Below are positions 32,849-46,384 of a stretch of 64,000 nucleotides of DNA, in pieces. The position numbers and the translations under genes are program-made. The notes under the pieces were generated by a model. The model saw only the letters and a program-made list of their open reading frames with translations, was not told the DNA's origin and searched no databases. Position 1 is the stretch's first letter. Each line of letters starts with the position of its first letter. Origin of the DNA: Terfezia claveryi (taxonomy: Eukaryota; Ascomycota; Pezizomycetes; Pezizales; Pezizaceae); assembly GCA_015179025.1 (NCBI GenBank), contig WHUX01000019.1, positions 310,001-374,000 on the forward strand, given 5' to 3'.

Positions 32849-35800
32849 CGTGAATGAAAGGTATAGGGAAGAGATAAGCGTCTACTAGATCGATGGGATG
32901 AGGTAAAATACGGTCAGGAAGCGGGAAAGCTGTTTGTAAAGATCAAGGGAACTACCTCCGATGAGCTCAAGAGCTGGCGAGGTTTGCCAACGGTGGCTGA
33001 GAAGCCTGTGCTAGTTCTTTTTTTTGTATGAGCGATTTATCGGGGGGAAACCCATGTCAGGGACAGTCGTATATAAAGGGCTTGCGGACAGTCTTCGGGA
33101 CGGGGGGGGGGGGAGTTTGTGTAGAGTCCAGGCATGCACTGTGTTAATGTATGTGCCAGGAGGCTGTATCGAGTGCCTTGCCCCGATATGAAGAACCAGT
33201 ACGTAAGTGAGAATAGATGCAATGCTGCAATGCATCTCATGATAACGCACTATTCGCGCTGGTAGGTAGCTGGGTAGTCATACTTGCAAGTCTCTAGAGC
33301 TGGCTCCGAGCGCTCACCACACTCTGGGAGCCTCGCTCGCTACCAAAGGGCTCTATGGGGTGCTGTGGCCCACCCCGTTATGTATCATACCCACACCAGT
33401 TTCACCAATGATCGAGAGGTATATTGCGAAAACAACATTGCTCACGGATATTCAAAAACAAGTGATATGTTTGCGTATCTATCCCTCAAGAGTTCAGCCC
33501 TGTTTTTTTGGCCCCACCAATCAAAAGTGCAGCAAGAAAGGAACCGGATCCGGCCAGTGCTTTCTTGCTGCTGTGCTGGCGGCACGTTAGGTACAGCAGT
33601 ATCCTAGCCACTCGGTGTGGACAACGTGAGGTCATGTTTATATCAGAGCCCTTGCTACATCGCCACAGATGGCGTTGGCTAACTTTTTTGCGTCGACGCT
33701 ATGAGATAAGTAGTAAGTCGTCTCGGTCTCATATGATTCCGAACTCTAACCAGGCTAGCGGCAATTCACCTATAATTGGAATGGCATTGAACCGGTTCTT
33801 CCTTTGTTTCATCCAGCCCGTTACCCAAACAGAAACCGCTTCACGGATAACTCCCAAAGCCATAGTTTTGAATAGTTAAATGAAAGTATTTCCCTGGCCA
33901 TACAGTATTTGCAGCTGGTGATTCTCCCCAGCTCCGGCTTGCTGGGATCTTTAGAACCCAACCTTTGAATGCAATGGATACTTCTCGCCAGTGTTTAGCG
34001 GAATATAGCGATCCCCTTGAACATATTTTGTCCAAGATTGAATCTGGTACTCAAGTCTGTGGAATATGACCATGACAAGAGTAAAGCCCAAAGCTGGCTC
34101 TGGACCAGAGTGGCTTAAACTTGCAATAATATGCCGCATTGTTGTGCACCCGCTCTTTGTTGTATTTGCTAATTTATTGGATGTCGCCAAATTATATATG
34201 CTAATTAATCAGCCTTTAGAATGCAGGGGGATGCCAATTAATGACAGAATTATAAGTAACCATAACACCGCCATCCGGAATGCCACCCTCTATGCTCTCG
34301 GCTTTGAGTCATATTCTGATTGAGCTGATCTGGTATATAAAAACCTAACTGGCCATGATTATCCGTTGTAGGACATGCATTATAGCCACATAGCTCTGTA
34401 TCATGAAGCCGAAATGCCTTACTTTCGTGTACTAGGTAATGATCTGTTCGATCATTGCTTTTTTTCTGTGTATGCAAAGCTGCCGAAACCTCGTTTGCCA
34501 CGAGCGTCGTAACATGTCTGATGTTCCCAAATGCACATGGTTAGGGCTGAAGGTTAGGTATTTGGGCAGTAGCAATTCTGAGGGTAACGCTACATATCCC
34601 GTCGGCCCAACTAGTGCCAGACTATATGGAAATAAGATATAGAGTTAGACCTGCAGTTACTTGCCAGCTCAGTGTAAAACCTTTAAACTAGAATCTCTAC
34701 TATTATTGAGCCCTTCTTGCCACATATTTAACTTCTCTAGAGATACCAATGGTAAGCATAGCATGCGGGCTGCCTTAGTAAGGTCGGATTGCCCTCTTAC
34801 TGAGCTATTAAGGAGTAATATATATAGAATCCAATGGAGAAGGACCATCGGACCTTAAATCAAGTAGCTCTGCTTCAACTAAACCATATGAGGGAGAGCT
34901 TAGCATGAGCAGCTGCCCAAGTAGGCTTAGCTGTCAGGAAGTTAGCACTACAGCGCTTTCTCCTAGTCTTATATATGTAGTCTCGGGCCAAGGGCACTAA
35001 GTATTCAATTGTTATCCTTCCCTCCTCTGTCGTCTAACTAGAATAATCGCAATAAAAAAGAAAGGGTATGAAATGGATGATTAAAAGGTATAAGAAACGG
35101 TCAATTAACTCGGAACTGATAAGCATTCAGGGAAGGATTTTTTCCTGAAAAATGGGTGAAGTCGGAAGCCTCTGAGCGTCTTTATATTACCACCGTTGTG
35201 TTTGTATATATAGGAATAACTATAAAGCATACTCCCTAGCCTTACCTCGGCAGGCTCCAACGGCCTGAAGATCACATTTTCCGCAGTTGTTGGTTTTCTG
35301 AATGCCTGCATATGTATATATACATACGGATATGTGACGGCCTATTGAGTTGTTTCACATGCTTCAATACACCCCCTAGGTACGCACAATCTGATGTCAA
35401 TGGCAACGTCAAAACTCAGCTTTTGGCAGACGCAGGCCGAATCGGATTGAAAGAAGGTACCGTTGATCCCATGAGTATTTTGGTATCTAGTGTCACCTTC
35501 CCCGTGTTTTCCTATAGAGCTAGATTGTTTTCGCATTCCTGTTGACCCGCTCTGAGTCTCGTGGCCCGCTCTTTCGAACCAGCCGGACTACCGAGTTGGA
35601 CCAGCGTCGTTAAAATCTCCGGCTAGCCTGGTGACACCAGGATTCAGGTTGTTACACTAGTCTTGTCGGCCGCAGCCGCAGGAAACCTGAGCTACCCCGC
35701 ATTTTTCTGGTCTGGAGGCAGCTTAGTTCAGGGTCGGATGCTTAAAGCGGGTGTAAAGATTTCCTTCTATATCTAAAAGCGTAGAGTATTACTTTGGTTA

Positions 35801-38691
35801 CATTTGTGGGGTAACCACACTAAGTTTCCAGTTGATTGTCCACATGATCCACACCCAGTTGTAGAGGGGGAACAACTGTGATGGGTATATGCAAAAGACG
35901 TTTGAGCACGCTGGGTGATATCTTCGGCTGGGGCTTTAAGCAGCTGCTTATCCCGCAGGAAGGGCTAGGAACTTGCATGAAGCACCTCCATGGCCAAATC
36001 TCAGGCACATCAAAAGACAAGAACAACTGACAGGAATGCAGCTTCAATGATCGGCAAGTTGGATTCAGAATCGAACTTGCTACCTCCAGGCCCTTTAAGA
36101 TCTCGTCAATGGGCATACTAATATCCCCGAGGCGGTACAACTAACGAATTTTGGGGCCGGTGTCTCGAGGGCCCCCAGCACAGATACGATTAAAACATGA
36201 AATATTTTTTAATGATGCGCCGAGAGCAATTGATGCTCTCAAGGGTCAAAAAGGTGGCGAGGATGGCACTAATTGTGTTTTCAGATTTTAACGCTACGAT
36301 ATCTTTCGTTGTTATTGGGCCATGGGATGTGGTGTACTCTGGGCTATGTGGTGTGGAGGGAAAAGGGTGGTGGTTCATGTACCCCAGCCAGGCCGGGCTG
36401 GGGGCCAAACACTATACCAACCCCGTCCGTTACGTGCATATGGCACCTGCGATCAAGGGGGGGGGGGGGTTGTTGACCAGGACGTGGGCGAATTGAAGAG
36501 GAACGGGGAGAGGAAAAACACGCGAATGCTGGAACGATTTATAAAATGGTTACCGGCTGATTATGATGGAATCAGTCTTGTTGAGGAGCATGATGAATGC
36601 CCTCGAGGGCATAAAAAGGGCACTATGTGAGGACATGAAGGAAAGGGAGATCTTGGGGCGGAGACAATTGAATTGACTTTGGCACAATTCCGGTTTTGAG
36701 GGTATGATATGAGCGAGAATGCGAATTCGAGGGCACCTGGAGCCTGGTGGTGGGTTAGCGAGTGGGCGGGCGCCTTCCATGCAGTTGATTCTGCTGAGCA
36801 GCCTATCGAGCGCTGAGATGAGAGGGACCTTTGGGACTTTGAAAGCCTGTGAGAAATATAGTATTTGTAGCCGAACGCATCTGCGTATATATGCTTACGA
36901 GATGATGCTATGCACAGGAATGTTTAAATTGTTAAATTGTTCCCTTTCGCTTTTAGAGAATTACCCATGGTTTTATAAACACCTCCATACACCAGATTTT
37001 GCCTTTGCTTCTGTGCTGTATAGGTACAAACCCCCCTCCCTTTCCCCCCAAAAAACAGGAGCCTGCTGGAGCTCTGCGTCTGAACGTTTTCAGGTACGCA
37101 TGACGGAGGTGTGTCTCACCGTCAGGCTTCGGAGTGTTCTTGCACCTGCTTCACCCACTCCCCCACACCAGCTTCCAGCGTTCGGTCAAATAGACTAGAA
37201 ACGCCCCAGGCCTCCGCCCCTCCCTCCATCCCCGGTCTCTCTGACTGGCTGTGGTTGTGGTTTTGGTTTTGAATTGCTTGTCTTGTTTCTTGCCCTCGCA
37301 CACGACGGGCCCTTTTAGCTCTCTTGCTTCAAGCTTTCATCACGCCCGCGGCTCCATAACGGATCGATCTCACCAGCTCTGCTGAAGGCCGGGCATCGCT
37401 CAATCAATCACCTGCGGCTGTAGCTCGAACAGTTCTCCTATCCAAGCTTCAATATACCCCAGTTTCTTGCCCTGTGTTACTGACTTTTTGTGACTTCTTA
37501 CGTGTGTCGGTGAGTATTCTCCAAATTACCCCTTCAATTGTATCTGGCGTTCGGCTGTGAGGTCGACTTTCGTACGCCCATCTCCCCAGCATCGAGCTCT
37601 TCGAGAGCTCTTGCTGTCCATAGCTTGCTAGCTTTCATTCTATGCGTGTGGCCAAAATGATTCTAGCTCTGACTGACCTTGGGGCTAACGGACAGGCATC
37701 TTCTCTCAATCTACGGGAGCAGTTTGGGCAACGAAGATACATATTTCGCCTCTCGATCTTGGGTTCCTTTCGCACTTGTCGCCTTTGACCGATCTAGCTG
37801 GCGCTCCAGATAATCGCAGCCGGTGCGGTCATAATTCGCTTTATTGGTACTTCACACCGCTATCCAGAAACACCTTCCATCATTGGTATGTGCGCTTCCT
37901 TCGGTTGTCCAATCCCCTATTCGTTCATACTTTGCCTACGGCGGACTATGGCCACAGGTGCCACGATGCAGCCGACCTCCCTAGACGTCAATTCCTTTGG
38001 CGCCGCAGTTCGACTCGATGGGCTCGCTCTCCAAATACTCATACCATGTAGCTAACGAACGTTGAATATTCCCACAGAAAGAGTTCCCACCGTTGGGGAT
38101 TCACGCGTTCTTTCTCTCGCTCTAAGCCATACATAGAGGTCTTTGAGCCTCTTTTTTGGACTCAGTAAGCTTCATTGCGCCTCAAGCAGATAATATAGTC
38201 ACTAACTAGTAGGCAACAATATATAGGTATATCGCCTTCGCCTCCGAAGTTATACTGGGACTAGATATACTTGATAAGAAACTTAACCGCCCTGAATTGG
38301 TGGTTGGAAGTTGGGGTTTTTGTGGCGACATAAAGTCTCCATCAACAACGGAATCGCATGCGCATCATAGCTGGAAAGAATCTCGAAGGCATCAAGACAT
38401 CATCTTCAGTGTAATCAGTGTAAACGGGATTTGCCTGGCTCACGAGCGTTCCTTATCAGGTCACAAGAGCCTTATTCAGACAACAAATAAAACCCTCCTG
38501 TTCAGGACTGAACTCCTCCTCCTCCAATCCTCAACATCCACTACAACCGTAAGTTATAGGTGAACAGTTTATAGCGAGCCCACTTCTACCAACTCAGCTC
38601 TCTCTACCAACGCAGCTCCCTCTACCAACTCAGTCCTACACTCAGTTCCCAAACTCTCAATACTTATTTCTTTTCTAGCACGCTAAACAAT
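32849..38691. other. 5.8-kb spacer, right third probably the leader and promoter of the PSP1-domain gene
   Basis: I found no gene with recognisable motifs on either strand. From about 37,200 to 38,690 the sequence is pyrimidine-rich, with possible leader-intron signals (GTGAGT near 37509), consistent with a long 5' leader. Three copies of a ctctaccaactcag-like unit lie at about 38585-38635. Other landmarks are a G run at about 36459-36471 and a 12-nt G run near 33102. The middle (33.2-36.2 kb) looks like unconstrained DNA or old, unrecognisable transposon remains. Confidence 0.5.
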
Positions 38692-41407
38692 ATGACCGAG
38701 GTACCTTTGTCCAATACCCCTCGGCTGAGTGAAATCAGTTCAGTCGAGTCTCCGCGGAACTCGTTTGATCAGGTATCAACGCCGATGTTGAATTCCGGGC
38801 CCCAAACATCGATTCCTTCCTCTTATGAAATTATGGGTAAGAAACCGTCACCGAGGATATTGGACGAGACGAGAGTCCGGCGTTCCCCCGACTCGGAGGC
38901 TCTGGTGTCCTCAGATGATGAAAACGACCACCAGGGTCTGTCTTATTTCCCGCAAGTCAAAGGATTGAACAACTTTTCATCTCGACGCCCTTCCTATGCA
39001 GCAGAGTTTCAAAACCGCTCCAGGACTTACTCTGTTCTTGGTGGAGGTCCACTCTCTCCTACGACTTCCCACCCAGCATCACCAGCTATTGATACAACTG
39101 CATGGGCTGCCGCAATATCGGCTTCTAATGGGTCTACTCATCCTTTTAATCTCAATTGGGGAGGGTCAATCTGGAATACGGACTCAAGGAAAAGTCCTCC
39201 AAAACCCATAAATGTTCGTTCAGCGTCCATATCAGGCCCATCCGCCCCCAGTCCCCTTTTTGTTGGAAGCGAGGCTCTGCCTAGCCCCACGACAATTTCG
39301 ACAAACGCACCAGAGTTTCCCATTCCCATCCCACTCCAGCCTCAATTGCGTAATTACCGCTCAATGTCATTTTCCGTTGGTCAACGGGAGCTCGAGGATC
39401 ATACGAAGGCTAGGTTGTCTCCTCCAACTATGTTGGGTTCACGTGGCCTCCAACATCGACCATCAAGACCTAGTTTGCTCTCAGAAGAGCACTATGCAGG
39501 ACAGTCGAGCCCGTTACGCAGCGTGTTCGAGACAGAAGATGATGAATATGCAGCAGGTGAGGGGATTTTCCAGCAGAATGCCGAGTACACTTCACAGTTG
39601 CCAGGACGGCAGAGATTCATGAGTCTCGGTTATGATACCTCTCGTTATCGAGGAAGATCGGCTTCAACAACTACTGTTCCCACTGTAAGCCTCACTACCA
39701 ATAATGGCGGCTTTTTCAACAGTAGGGAAAACGATCGTGTTATGGCTGTCGAAGAGGAGTCTGCACCCATTGAAGATGAGGATGATTTTGACATGGCTCA
39801 GCGGAGAGTAAACGGAAGAAGCATGAGTATGATGCATTCTTCTGCGGAAGGTCAAAGGTTGGATAGCCTTCGTCGTCAGCACTGGCAATCCGTGGGAGGG
39901 ACCTTTGGAGGCTTGGGCGAGGTTGGGCCTCAGAGTAGAAGGCATTCATTTGCCGCATTCGCCGCCAATGATGGCACCGGTGATTATGAATTTGCTGGGA
40001 CTCACGACAATGATCTGAATCTCAGTAGTGGACTTGGGTTGAATGGGAATCGAGGTAAGATGCTCGGACATCATTAGTGTTTCTCTGCTAATGGGCTTAT
40101 AGATAGGTACTTTGAAGATACTCGTATTCGAGCGCGCCAAAGCCTGCTCGCGCCTCAGGCTCCGGCAGTGGGGCCGTCTCCGAGCACTCCACCAAATCAG
40201 GATCACATGCAACCATATCCAGCGACTAGAATCCCACAACAGCCGTCACCACCCCCAACTGGCCCACACCGAGGGCTATTGGGAGCCCACTCTCACGCAG
40301 CATCACAGCAACGTAGCAATCATCTCCTATACCTCGTTAGCTTCAAGGCTTGTAGGGCAGATGTTTTTTACGTTCAAGAGGGAACGGGACTGCGTGTTCG
40401 CAAAGGAGATTTGGTGATTGTTGAAGCTGACCGTGGTACTGATTTGGGTACTGTCATCCATGAGAATATCACTTGGCAGCAAGCTAGAGACTACAAGGAG
40501 TATTATGCAAAGGAGCACCTTCAGTGGCTTATGATGTTTGCAACAAGAAGGGTAGCCGCTGCAGCAAATGCTCCTGGCCCTGCAGCACAAAATCAGTTTG
40601 TAAATGGGCCTGGCAATAATCAACATGGACAAATGCAAATAGGGCAGGATGGGGCGGCTTCTATGGAGCTGAAGCCTAAGATGATCAAGCGCCTTGCCCA
40701 AGTTCATGAAATTCAAACCTTGCGTGACAAGGAGGCCAATGAGGCAAAAGCTAAGAGAGTGTGTCAGCAAAAAGTATTGGAGCACCGGCTCCCTATGGAA
40801 ATTCTTGACGCAGAGTTCCAAATGTATGCAATTATTGTCACCTTGAGGCCTTTGATTTGTGCTGACCTAGAATCACAGGGATTGGAAAAAGCTCACCTTT
40901 TACTACTTTGCCGATTCTTATATTAACTTCAATTCCCTGGTCACCGACCTTTTTAAGGTTTACAAGACTCGTATCTGGATGTCTGCCATGAACCCAGCTT
41001 CCTTCGCCCACCCCACGGCTGGGCCTGGTACGAGTGGCGACAGTTTGAATGACCAGTGTCAACAGTTTCACGCGCAGCTCACGGGTATCGCTCCGTATTC
41101 GCAGATTTCTCCTAATGGGCTTATGAGACCATCATACCAATCTAATTTGCCGCAGCCACAAGGTCATCCTCATGGGCCGAGTTTTGCCTCTCGAGCGAGT
41201 GGGCCACAAGGTGACTTTGGCCATCTGACACAGCAGCAACATAGTGGATATCCATCACAATTTATGAACGGAGTAGGCTCTGGTTCTCATCAAGGGCCTT
41301 TGACTACCGGGAGCTCCGCAGCTGCTATAGGAAATAACCCAGGAAATTTGTCCGTTACTGGGCTCGACTGGACAGCATTTCAGGGACTTTCACTGCAATC
41401 ACACTAA
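38692..41407 (+). CDS. PSP1: PSP1 C-terminal-domain protein
   Basis: Exons 38692-40054, 40103-40823 and 40879-41407 give 2,613 nt, 870 aa. The N-terminal 500 residues are S/P/N-rich and probably disordered. The PSP1 domain starts at LLYLVSFKACRADVFYVQEG, continues TGLRVRKGDLVIVEADRGTD and LGTVIHENITWQQARDY, and after an insert ends EILDAEFQMDWKKLTFYYFA, DSYINFNSLVTDLFKVYKTR. The last intron (GTATGC...gctgac...CAG) falls between EFQ and DWKKLTFYY, and the join restores the conserved text. In budding yeast Psp1 was found as a suppressor of DNA polymerase alpha mutations and has been linked to mRNA granules; the same domain occurs in bacterial RicT. Its biochemical role is not settled. The low-complexity tail is Q/G/S-rich. 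Confidence 0.92.
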
Positions 41408-43795
41408 ACTCTAGAAAACGTGCGGTTTATCCGATAATTCCTCACCATCCTCTTTTTCACTTTTTACATCTCCCTTTTGCTATCACTTTTCATTTCCGTG
41501 GTCATCTCATCTGGCGCTATTCTATCTGCTAGTCTCCCGGGACTGTATAGGGACAGAAGATAGAATTAATCATCCGGCGTTTCTCTAATAAACAGGAGGT
41601 TGGGCGATTTGAACAGGCGGCGGTACAGCTTCGTTTTCTTCTAATGCTTTCCCGTTCGGTTACAGAAAAAGGGCTCTCATATTTCAATTTGCCAGGATCT
41701 TTGCTGGATACATGTTTACATTATACGTGGGATATAAACAGAAGATGAAACAGACAGTGGCGCTCAGTTATACGACAGGTTGTGGTTAGGCTAAGTAGTG
41801 GTCATCAATATGCTTCTTATCGCAGCCTATTTTATTTTTTTAACAACCTCAATCTCCTTTCAAGGTCTTTTGCAGCGGCTTATATCTCATGCTTTTCACA
41901 TTCCCTTCTTTTTTCTATCCCTCTTGAGAGCGAATTTGCGATTATGGTGGACTGACTTGAGTTTTGAAGCCTTACGAGCGTGCTGACTCCAGTTTATATT
42001 ATGTTTTCTTTTCCTTGTTCGTTTAGGAAGACTACAGGTACCCTCGCTCTGGCTCTTTTTTTTCTTCTTCCTTTTATTTTTCTCCTTTTGTTGGATTGTA
42101 AGATGGGATTTTGTTGCCCTTTTTCAGTCTGGATAGGGTCCGCTTGGTTCATTGATATATTTGCTACTTTGTTTTTGAAGCCCCTTATGACCTGCTTTGC
42201 TTTACTTTATTTATACAGTACACTCTACACCTACACTCTCGCTTTAGATTGATGACTCTGAAATAAGGGGCGGGCTCAAATTCTCAAATTTCTCTATTTA
42301 CACTGGCAGTCTTACACAATGGGTTTTCTTGATATTTTGTTTTCTTGCGCCGTATTTACATCCTATTGAATGAATCCGAGGCCCCTTTACTTTTAAAATG
42401 CTCGATGACGATAATGGGAGAATGAATGCCTTTGTGTGAGATTGGGACTCTTGATCGATGCCAGTCTGTTGTCACGTGACGACCGTTACCTAACCAAGAC
42501 CGACATGAGGATCGAGAAGCCTGATTTAACCAAACATCAAATCATTTCATTGATAAGTGCTACCAGAAACCACGACGTTTCGATTCCCGAACACCGCAAA
42601 AGGAACAACAATCATCTCTCTCTTTTGGGGGGAAAGGGCGATAAGAACAGCTAGTCGCAATGCAGCCATCAGTAAGTTCAGATGTCCTTCTTTCTGGAGA
42701 TGCGATGGGTGAATGAATGGATAGATGGACGGAGGGGCGGGGTTTGAAGATTGGCCCGTCCGTCCGTCCACTGGGGGTGGGGCATGGGATTGTATGGATT
42801 GAATATTGGATAGGATGGATCATAGAAATACGATAGGAGATATACTAATTTGGGTTTTTATTTTCTTTTGCAATTCTTTCTAGAATGAGAGACAGCGGGG
42901 TATATTTGTCCTTTCTTCCTCTTTCTTCTTCTTCCTCCCCGGAGGAAGGGGGGGAGGGTTGACAATTTGCTGGATCGAAACTGACTATATAACCCTCTCT
43001 TCTAGCATTTCCAATCTCCCAGAAGTTGAGGTTGCTAAAGAATATCCCCGCGGAATTGATTCCTTTGGGGATAGTCCTTGCGTAGGTTCAACCTCCACTT
43101 CCAACTCTCCCCGCGTGGCGGGCGATTGGATGAAGTAGAGAGTGGTGCTTTCTTGGATAGGTGGGCTAATGAGCGGGTAATTGGGGATGTATAGTGTTGG
43201 TGTCGGAGCGGGGATTTACTCTATTGGGAGGAAGTTCGTCGTTGTATGTTTCTTCCCCTCCTCTCCCACCACTTTTGATGTGATAGGCGAGGGTGGGGTG
43301 GATGGATATGGATGCTGATTTGATGGGTGTAGGACAAGCAATTACGTCTTTCTCGCCAGGGGCCGCAGAAGGAGCATTAAAGCTGCGTATATTTATATAT
43401 CGGGTGGAGTGGGTGGGGTGGTTTGTACTCATGTGAACGGGTGGAGGAGGGTCAGAAAATGACTGGGGAAGAGAGGGGGAGGGGGGGGCTTACTGCTGCT
43501 GTATTGTAGGTATATTATCTTGTGAGTGAGTGAGGGAGTATAGCAGTTGCTGTTTGTTGACTTTGGAGTTGTTTGTACGCGGCTTGCTTCAAGGGGGGGG
43601 GGGGGAGGATGTGAGATGAGGTGAGGAAGGAAGTGGGTCATATATGTGGTAAAGCTTGGATAAATACTTGAGCTTGATGTGCTTGTTTGATGATGATTAT
43701 GATGATAAAATATAAATACGGATTGTTTCGCCTAAAACGCCCGAATATAAACATCTAAATATGATATGCAACAATAACAACACGACCACCACTAC
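41408..43795. other. Spacer downstream of the PSP1-domain gene
   Basis: About 2.4 kb with no supported gene. It begins with a T-rich 3' region (41.4-42.3 kb); from 43.0 to 43.7 kb it is GA/GT-rich with G runs (43487, 43592). The opposite-strand frames here are composition artefacts. Confidence 0.5.
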
Positions 43796-44344
43796 CTACT
43801 CCGGCCTCTCCGGCCCCACCATCATATCCTCCCTCTTCTTCCTCCTATTAGCCTCCTCCTCCTCCTGGGCCCTCCTTGCCGCATCCTTATCCTCCTCACT
43901 AACCTCATACTTTGCCAGCCACCCCTCCTGCTCCCAGACAGCGACTTTACTGCCGAGGCCCTCGCCTTTTTCCTTTGAGGGCTTGGCAGCGCTGACTTTG
44001 AGGACGCGCGAGAGCAGCACGGACTGGTCCATGTTGTCGATGGCGGAGAGGGCGTCCGGAGGGGTGGTGTATTCGATTAGGGCGAAGCCGCGGTGGGTGG
44101 AGGTGGTGGGGTCGGAGGGTGCGGTGTCGGAGGGGGGCGTCGTGGTGGTGGGGAGTTGGATGGAGGTGATTTCGCCAAAGGGGAGGAAGGCTTGCGTCAG
44201 GGCGGAGAGGGTGATGGTTGGGTCGAGGCCGCCTGTGGTGGTGGTAGGGGGTTAGCTGGCGGAGTGGCAAGTGGGAGCGGAGAGGGGGAAGATTGTGTCC
44301 ATACCAACGTGGATCGTGCACTTTAATCTGGCTGCGTCGGACAT
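43796..44344 (-). CDS. RRM RNA-binding protein similar to the RRM of cyclophilin E
   Basis: Exons 44305-44344 and 43796-44232 give 477 nt, 158 aa. An RRM occupies residues 8-95: KCTIHVGGLDPTITLSALTQ (RNP2 is IHVGGL), AFLPFGEITSIQLP, STHRGFALIEYTTPPDALSA (RNP1 is HRGFALIEY), IDNMDQSVLLSRVLKVSAAK. The pattern IDNMD-S-L--R-LKV--AKP resembles the RRM of PPIE (cyclophilin E), but there is no cyclophilin domain. The C-terminus is a charged helix (RRAQEEEEANRRKKRED). It may bind spliceosomal or other RNA; the partner is unknown. It shares a 196-bp divergent promoter with phytochelatin synthase. Confidence 0.88.
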
Positions 44345-44540
44345 TCAGGTAACAGTTTGCTGCGAGAGACGTCTTGTATGTGGTAGAGTAGAGTAGAAGG
44401 TAGAGTAGAGTTGCTGTACTTTAAACTCCAAGTAAACCTTGGCCATCAGTCGTATCTGGTTCTCACCACCAGAGTCCCTGTGAGTCCCTCGCAAACACGA
44501 CAACAACGCCACCCCCCGCCCCAGAAAATTGGATGTGTTA
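44345..44540. promoter_or_regulatory. Divergent promoter between the RRM gene and phytochelatin synthase
   Basis: Only 196 bp separate the two start codons, so both promoters must lie here or overlap the genes. I saw no convincing metal-response element; a tandem gtagagtagag stretch lies at about 44390-44410. Confidence 0.4.
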
Positions 44541-46384
44541 ATGACACCGATCCAGAGGCTTGGTCATGCTACATCCAGAGCGCTCCTCAAAACACCACTC
44601 CCCGTCCCTGCGGCTGCTGCGTTAGGCTCCCCAAACACATGTGCAGCTCGAGGACGGATATGGTTACGGTATCTTACAGCGGGGGCACTGCAGGAATCGG
44701 GTCCCAGCTCGCCGGCTGTGATTCCCTTTACGTCGTATCCTCTGCCTGTAGCTCCACCTCCACCTCCCCCTCCGCCGCAGAGGATACAACTAGGACTCCA
44801 GCAAAGAAGAAGAATGGACGGCTCATTCTACATGCGCGAGCTCCCTGCCACTGCATCCCTCATCCCCTACGACTCCACCGAGGGCAAAAAGATCTTCAAG
44901 CAAGCACTTGACGAGGGTGGCCTGGAGGCGTTTTTTCCGTTGAGTCAGCAATTTCTTACGCAGGAGGAGCCTGCATGTACATTCCCCCTTCCTCTCCCCC
45001 CCTCCCCCCCTCCCCCCAACACCCTGGTGCTATACCTCTGCATCAAATATGTAGCTAACTAACGAGCTTAGATTGTGGTATCGGCACCCTCTGCATGATC
45101 CTCAACGCCATGAAAATCGACCCGGCGAAGACGTGGAGGAAGCCGTGGAGATGGTTCACCCAGGATATGCTCGACTGCTGTAGACCGCTGGACTATGTCC
45201 GCACAAATGGGATTACGTTGAGTGAGTTTACGTGCCTCGCGAGGTGTAATGGGTTGGAGGCGAATACAAAGTATGCAGATAAAATGTTTGACACCCCTCC
45301 GCCCTCAATCACTATTTACTACAACTTTGCTAATATGCAGGCGGAGTACAGATCTTTGGAGGATTTTAGACAGGATGTAATCAACTCGACGAATAGTTCC
45401 AACCAGATCATGGCCGTGTCTTACTCCCGCGCTGCCCTGGGACAGACAGGTTCAGGACACTTCTCGCCTGTGGGAGGGTACTCATTATATGGTTCTTCGG
45501 GGGGGTATGTACTCATCCTAGACGTAGCAAGGTTCAAGTACCCCTCGTACTGGGTCTCTCTTGAGGCCCTCTATGAAAGTTTGAGGCCAGTGGATCCAAT
45601 GACCAAGCAACCACGAGGATACTCGCTCCTCCGACGACCAATAGTAAAGAACGGTGGGAATGGTGGAAGTGGAGGCGCAGCCGAGGAAAGAGTCCTCCTG
45701 AAACTGAAATTTACAAAGGCGACGTGGCCCGGGTGGTGGGAGGGGTTACTGGAGGAGGTTGGTAAGTTTGGAGAAAACGTGGGGATTGAGGAGGTTACAG
45801 AGGTAGTCGGAAAATATGTTTCTAGGCATGGGGGGGCGGTGGCGACGAGGGGAGAGGTGTTGAATCCGCCTAAGGCCACTGAGGATGGTGATGGGGATAT
45901 GGGGGCGGCGATGACGACAACGGCAGCGGCCGCATATGATCCGAACTTGACCGTCCCCAGTTCGCAGGCTTATTCCGCCGCTCTAACATCTTTCCTCACC
46001 CGCATGAGCACGAATATAGAATCACTATACCACCAGATCCCGCCTACGTCCACTACTACTACCCCGACAAATCATGCGTTGACAACAATCCTCTTTCTGG
46101 CGTTATATTCCTTCCCACCGTTTCTAGCTAGGGTGCCTAGTGTGCGGGCGGTGAGGGAGATGGAGAGGGTTGTGGAACGGGAGATTGGTGAGGGAGGAGG
46201 ATGGGAGGGAGGCGAGGAAGTGAGGAGGGAGGGAGGCGAGGAAGTGAGGAGGGAGGTGGCGGGGGTGAGGAAGGCGATGGCGAGCTTGGAGCAGTGTTGT
46301 AGGGAGGAGGGGAGGTGCACGAGGGGCTGTGGCGGGGGGGAATGTAAAGGGTTAGAGATGGGCGAGGGGGGAATGGTGGCGTGA
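44541..46384 (+). CDS. PCS1: Phytochelatin synthase (glutathione gamma-glutamylcysteinyltransferase)
   Basis: Exons 44541-44976, 45072-45270 and 45352-46384 give 1,668 nt, 555 aa. The papain-like domain is complete: SFYMRELPATASLIPYDSTE, EAFFPLSQQFLTQEEPAYCG, IGTLCMILNAMKIDP (catalytic Cys in AYCGIGTL), WRWFTQDMLDCC, QTGSGHFSPVGGY (catalytic His), LILDVARFKYPSYWV (catalytic Asp). The enzyme makes phytochelatins from glutathione and detoxifies cadmium and other metals. The variable C-terminal half is G/T-rich and ends with cysteines (LEQCCREEGRCTRGCGGGEC), perhaps a metal sensor. The first 85 residues are basic and lack acidic residues near the start (MTPIQRLGHATSRALLK), suggesting mitochondrial import. 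The second intron (81 nt, 3n, stop-free) was removed because its removal joins EANTK to SLEDFRQDV, matching the family. The start is the first ATG in frame. Confidence 0.95.

Noticed and set aside
43947..44321. 124-codon His/Pro-rich frame overlapping the RRM gene
   Set aside because: Same strand but another register of a G/C-biased exon; the RRM frame carries the RNP motifs, this one is a shadow.
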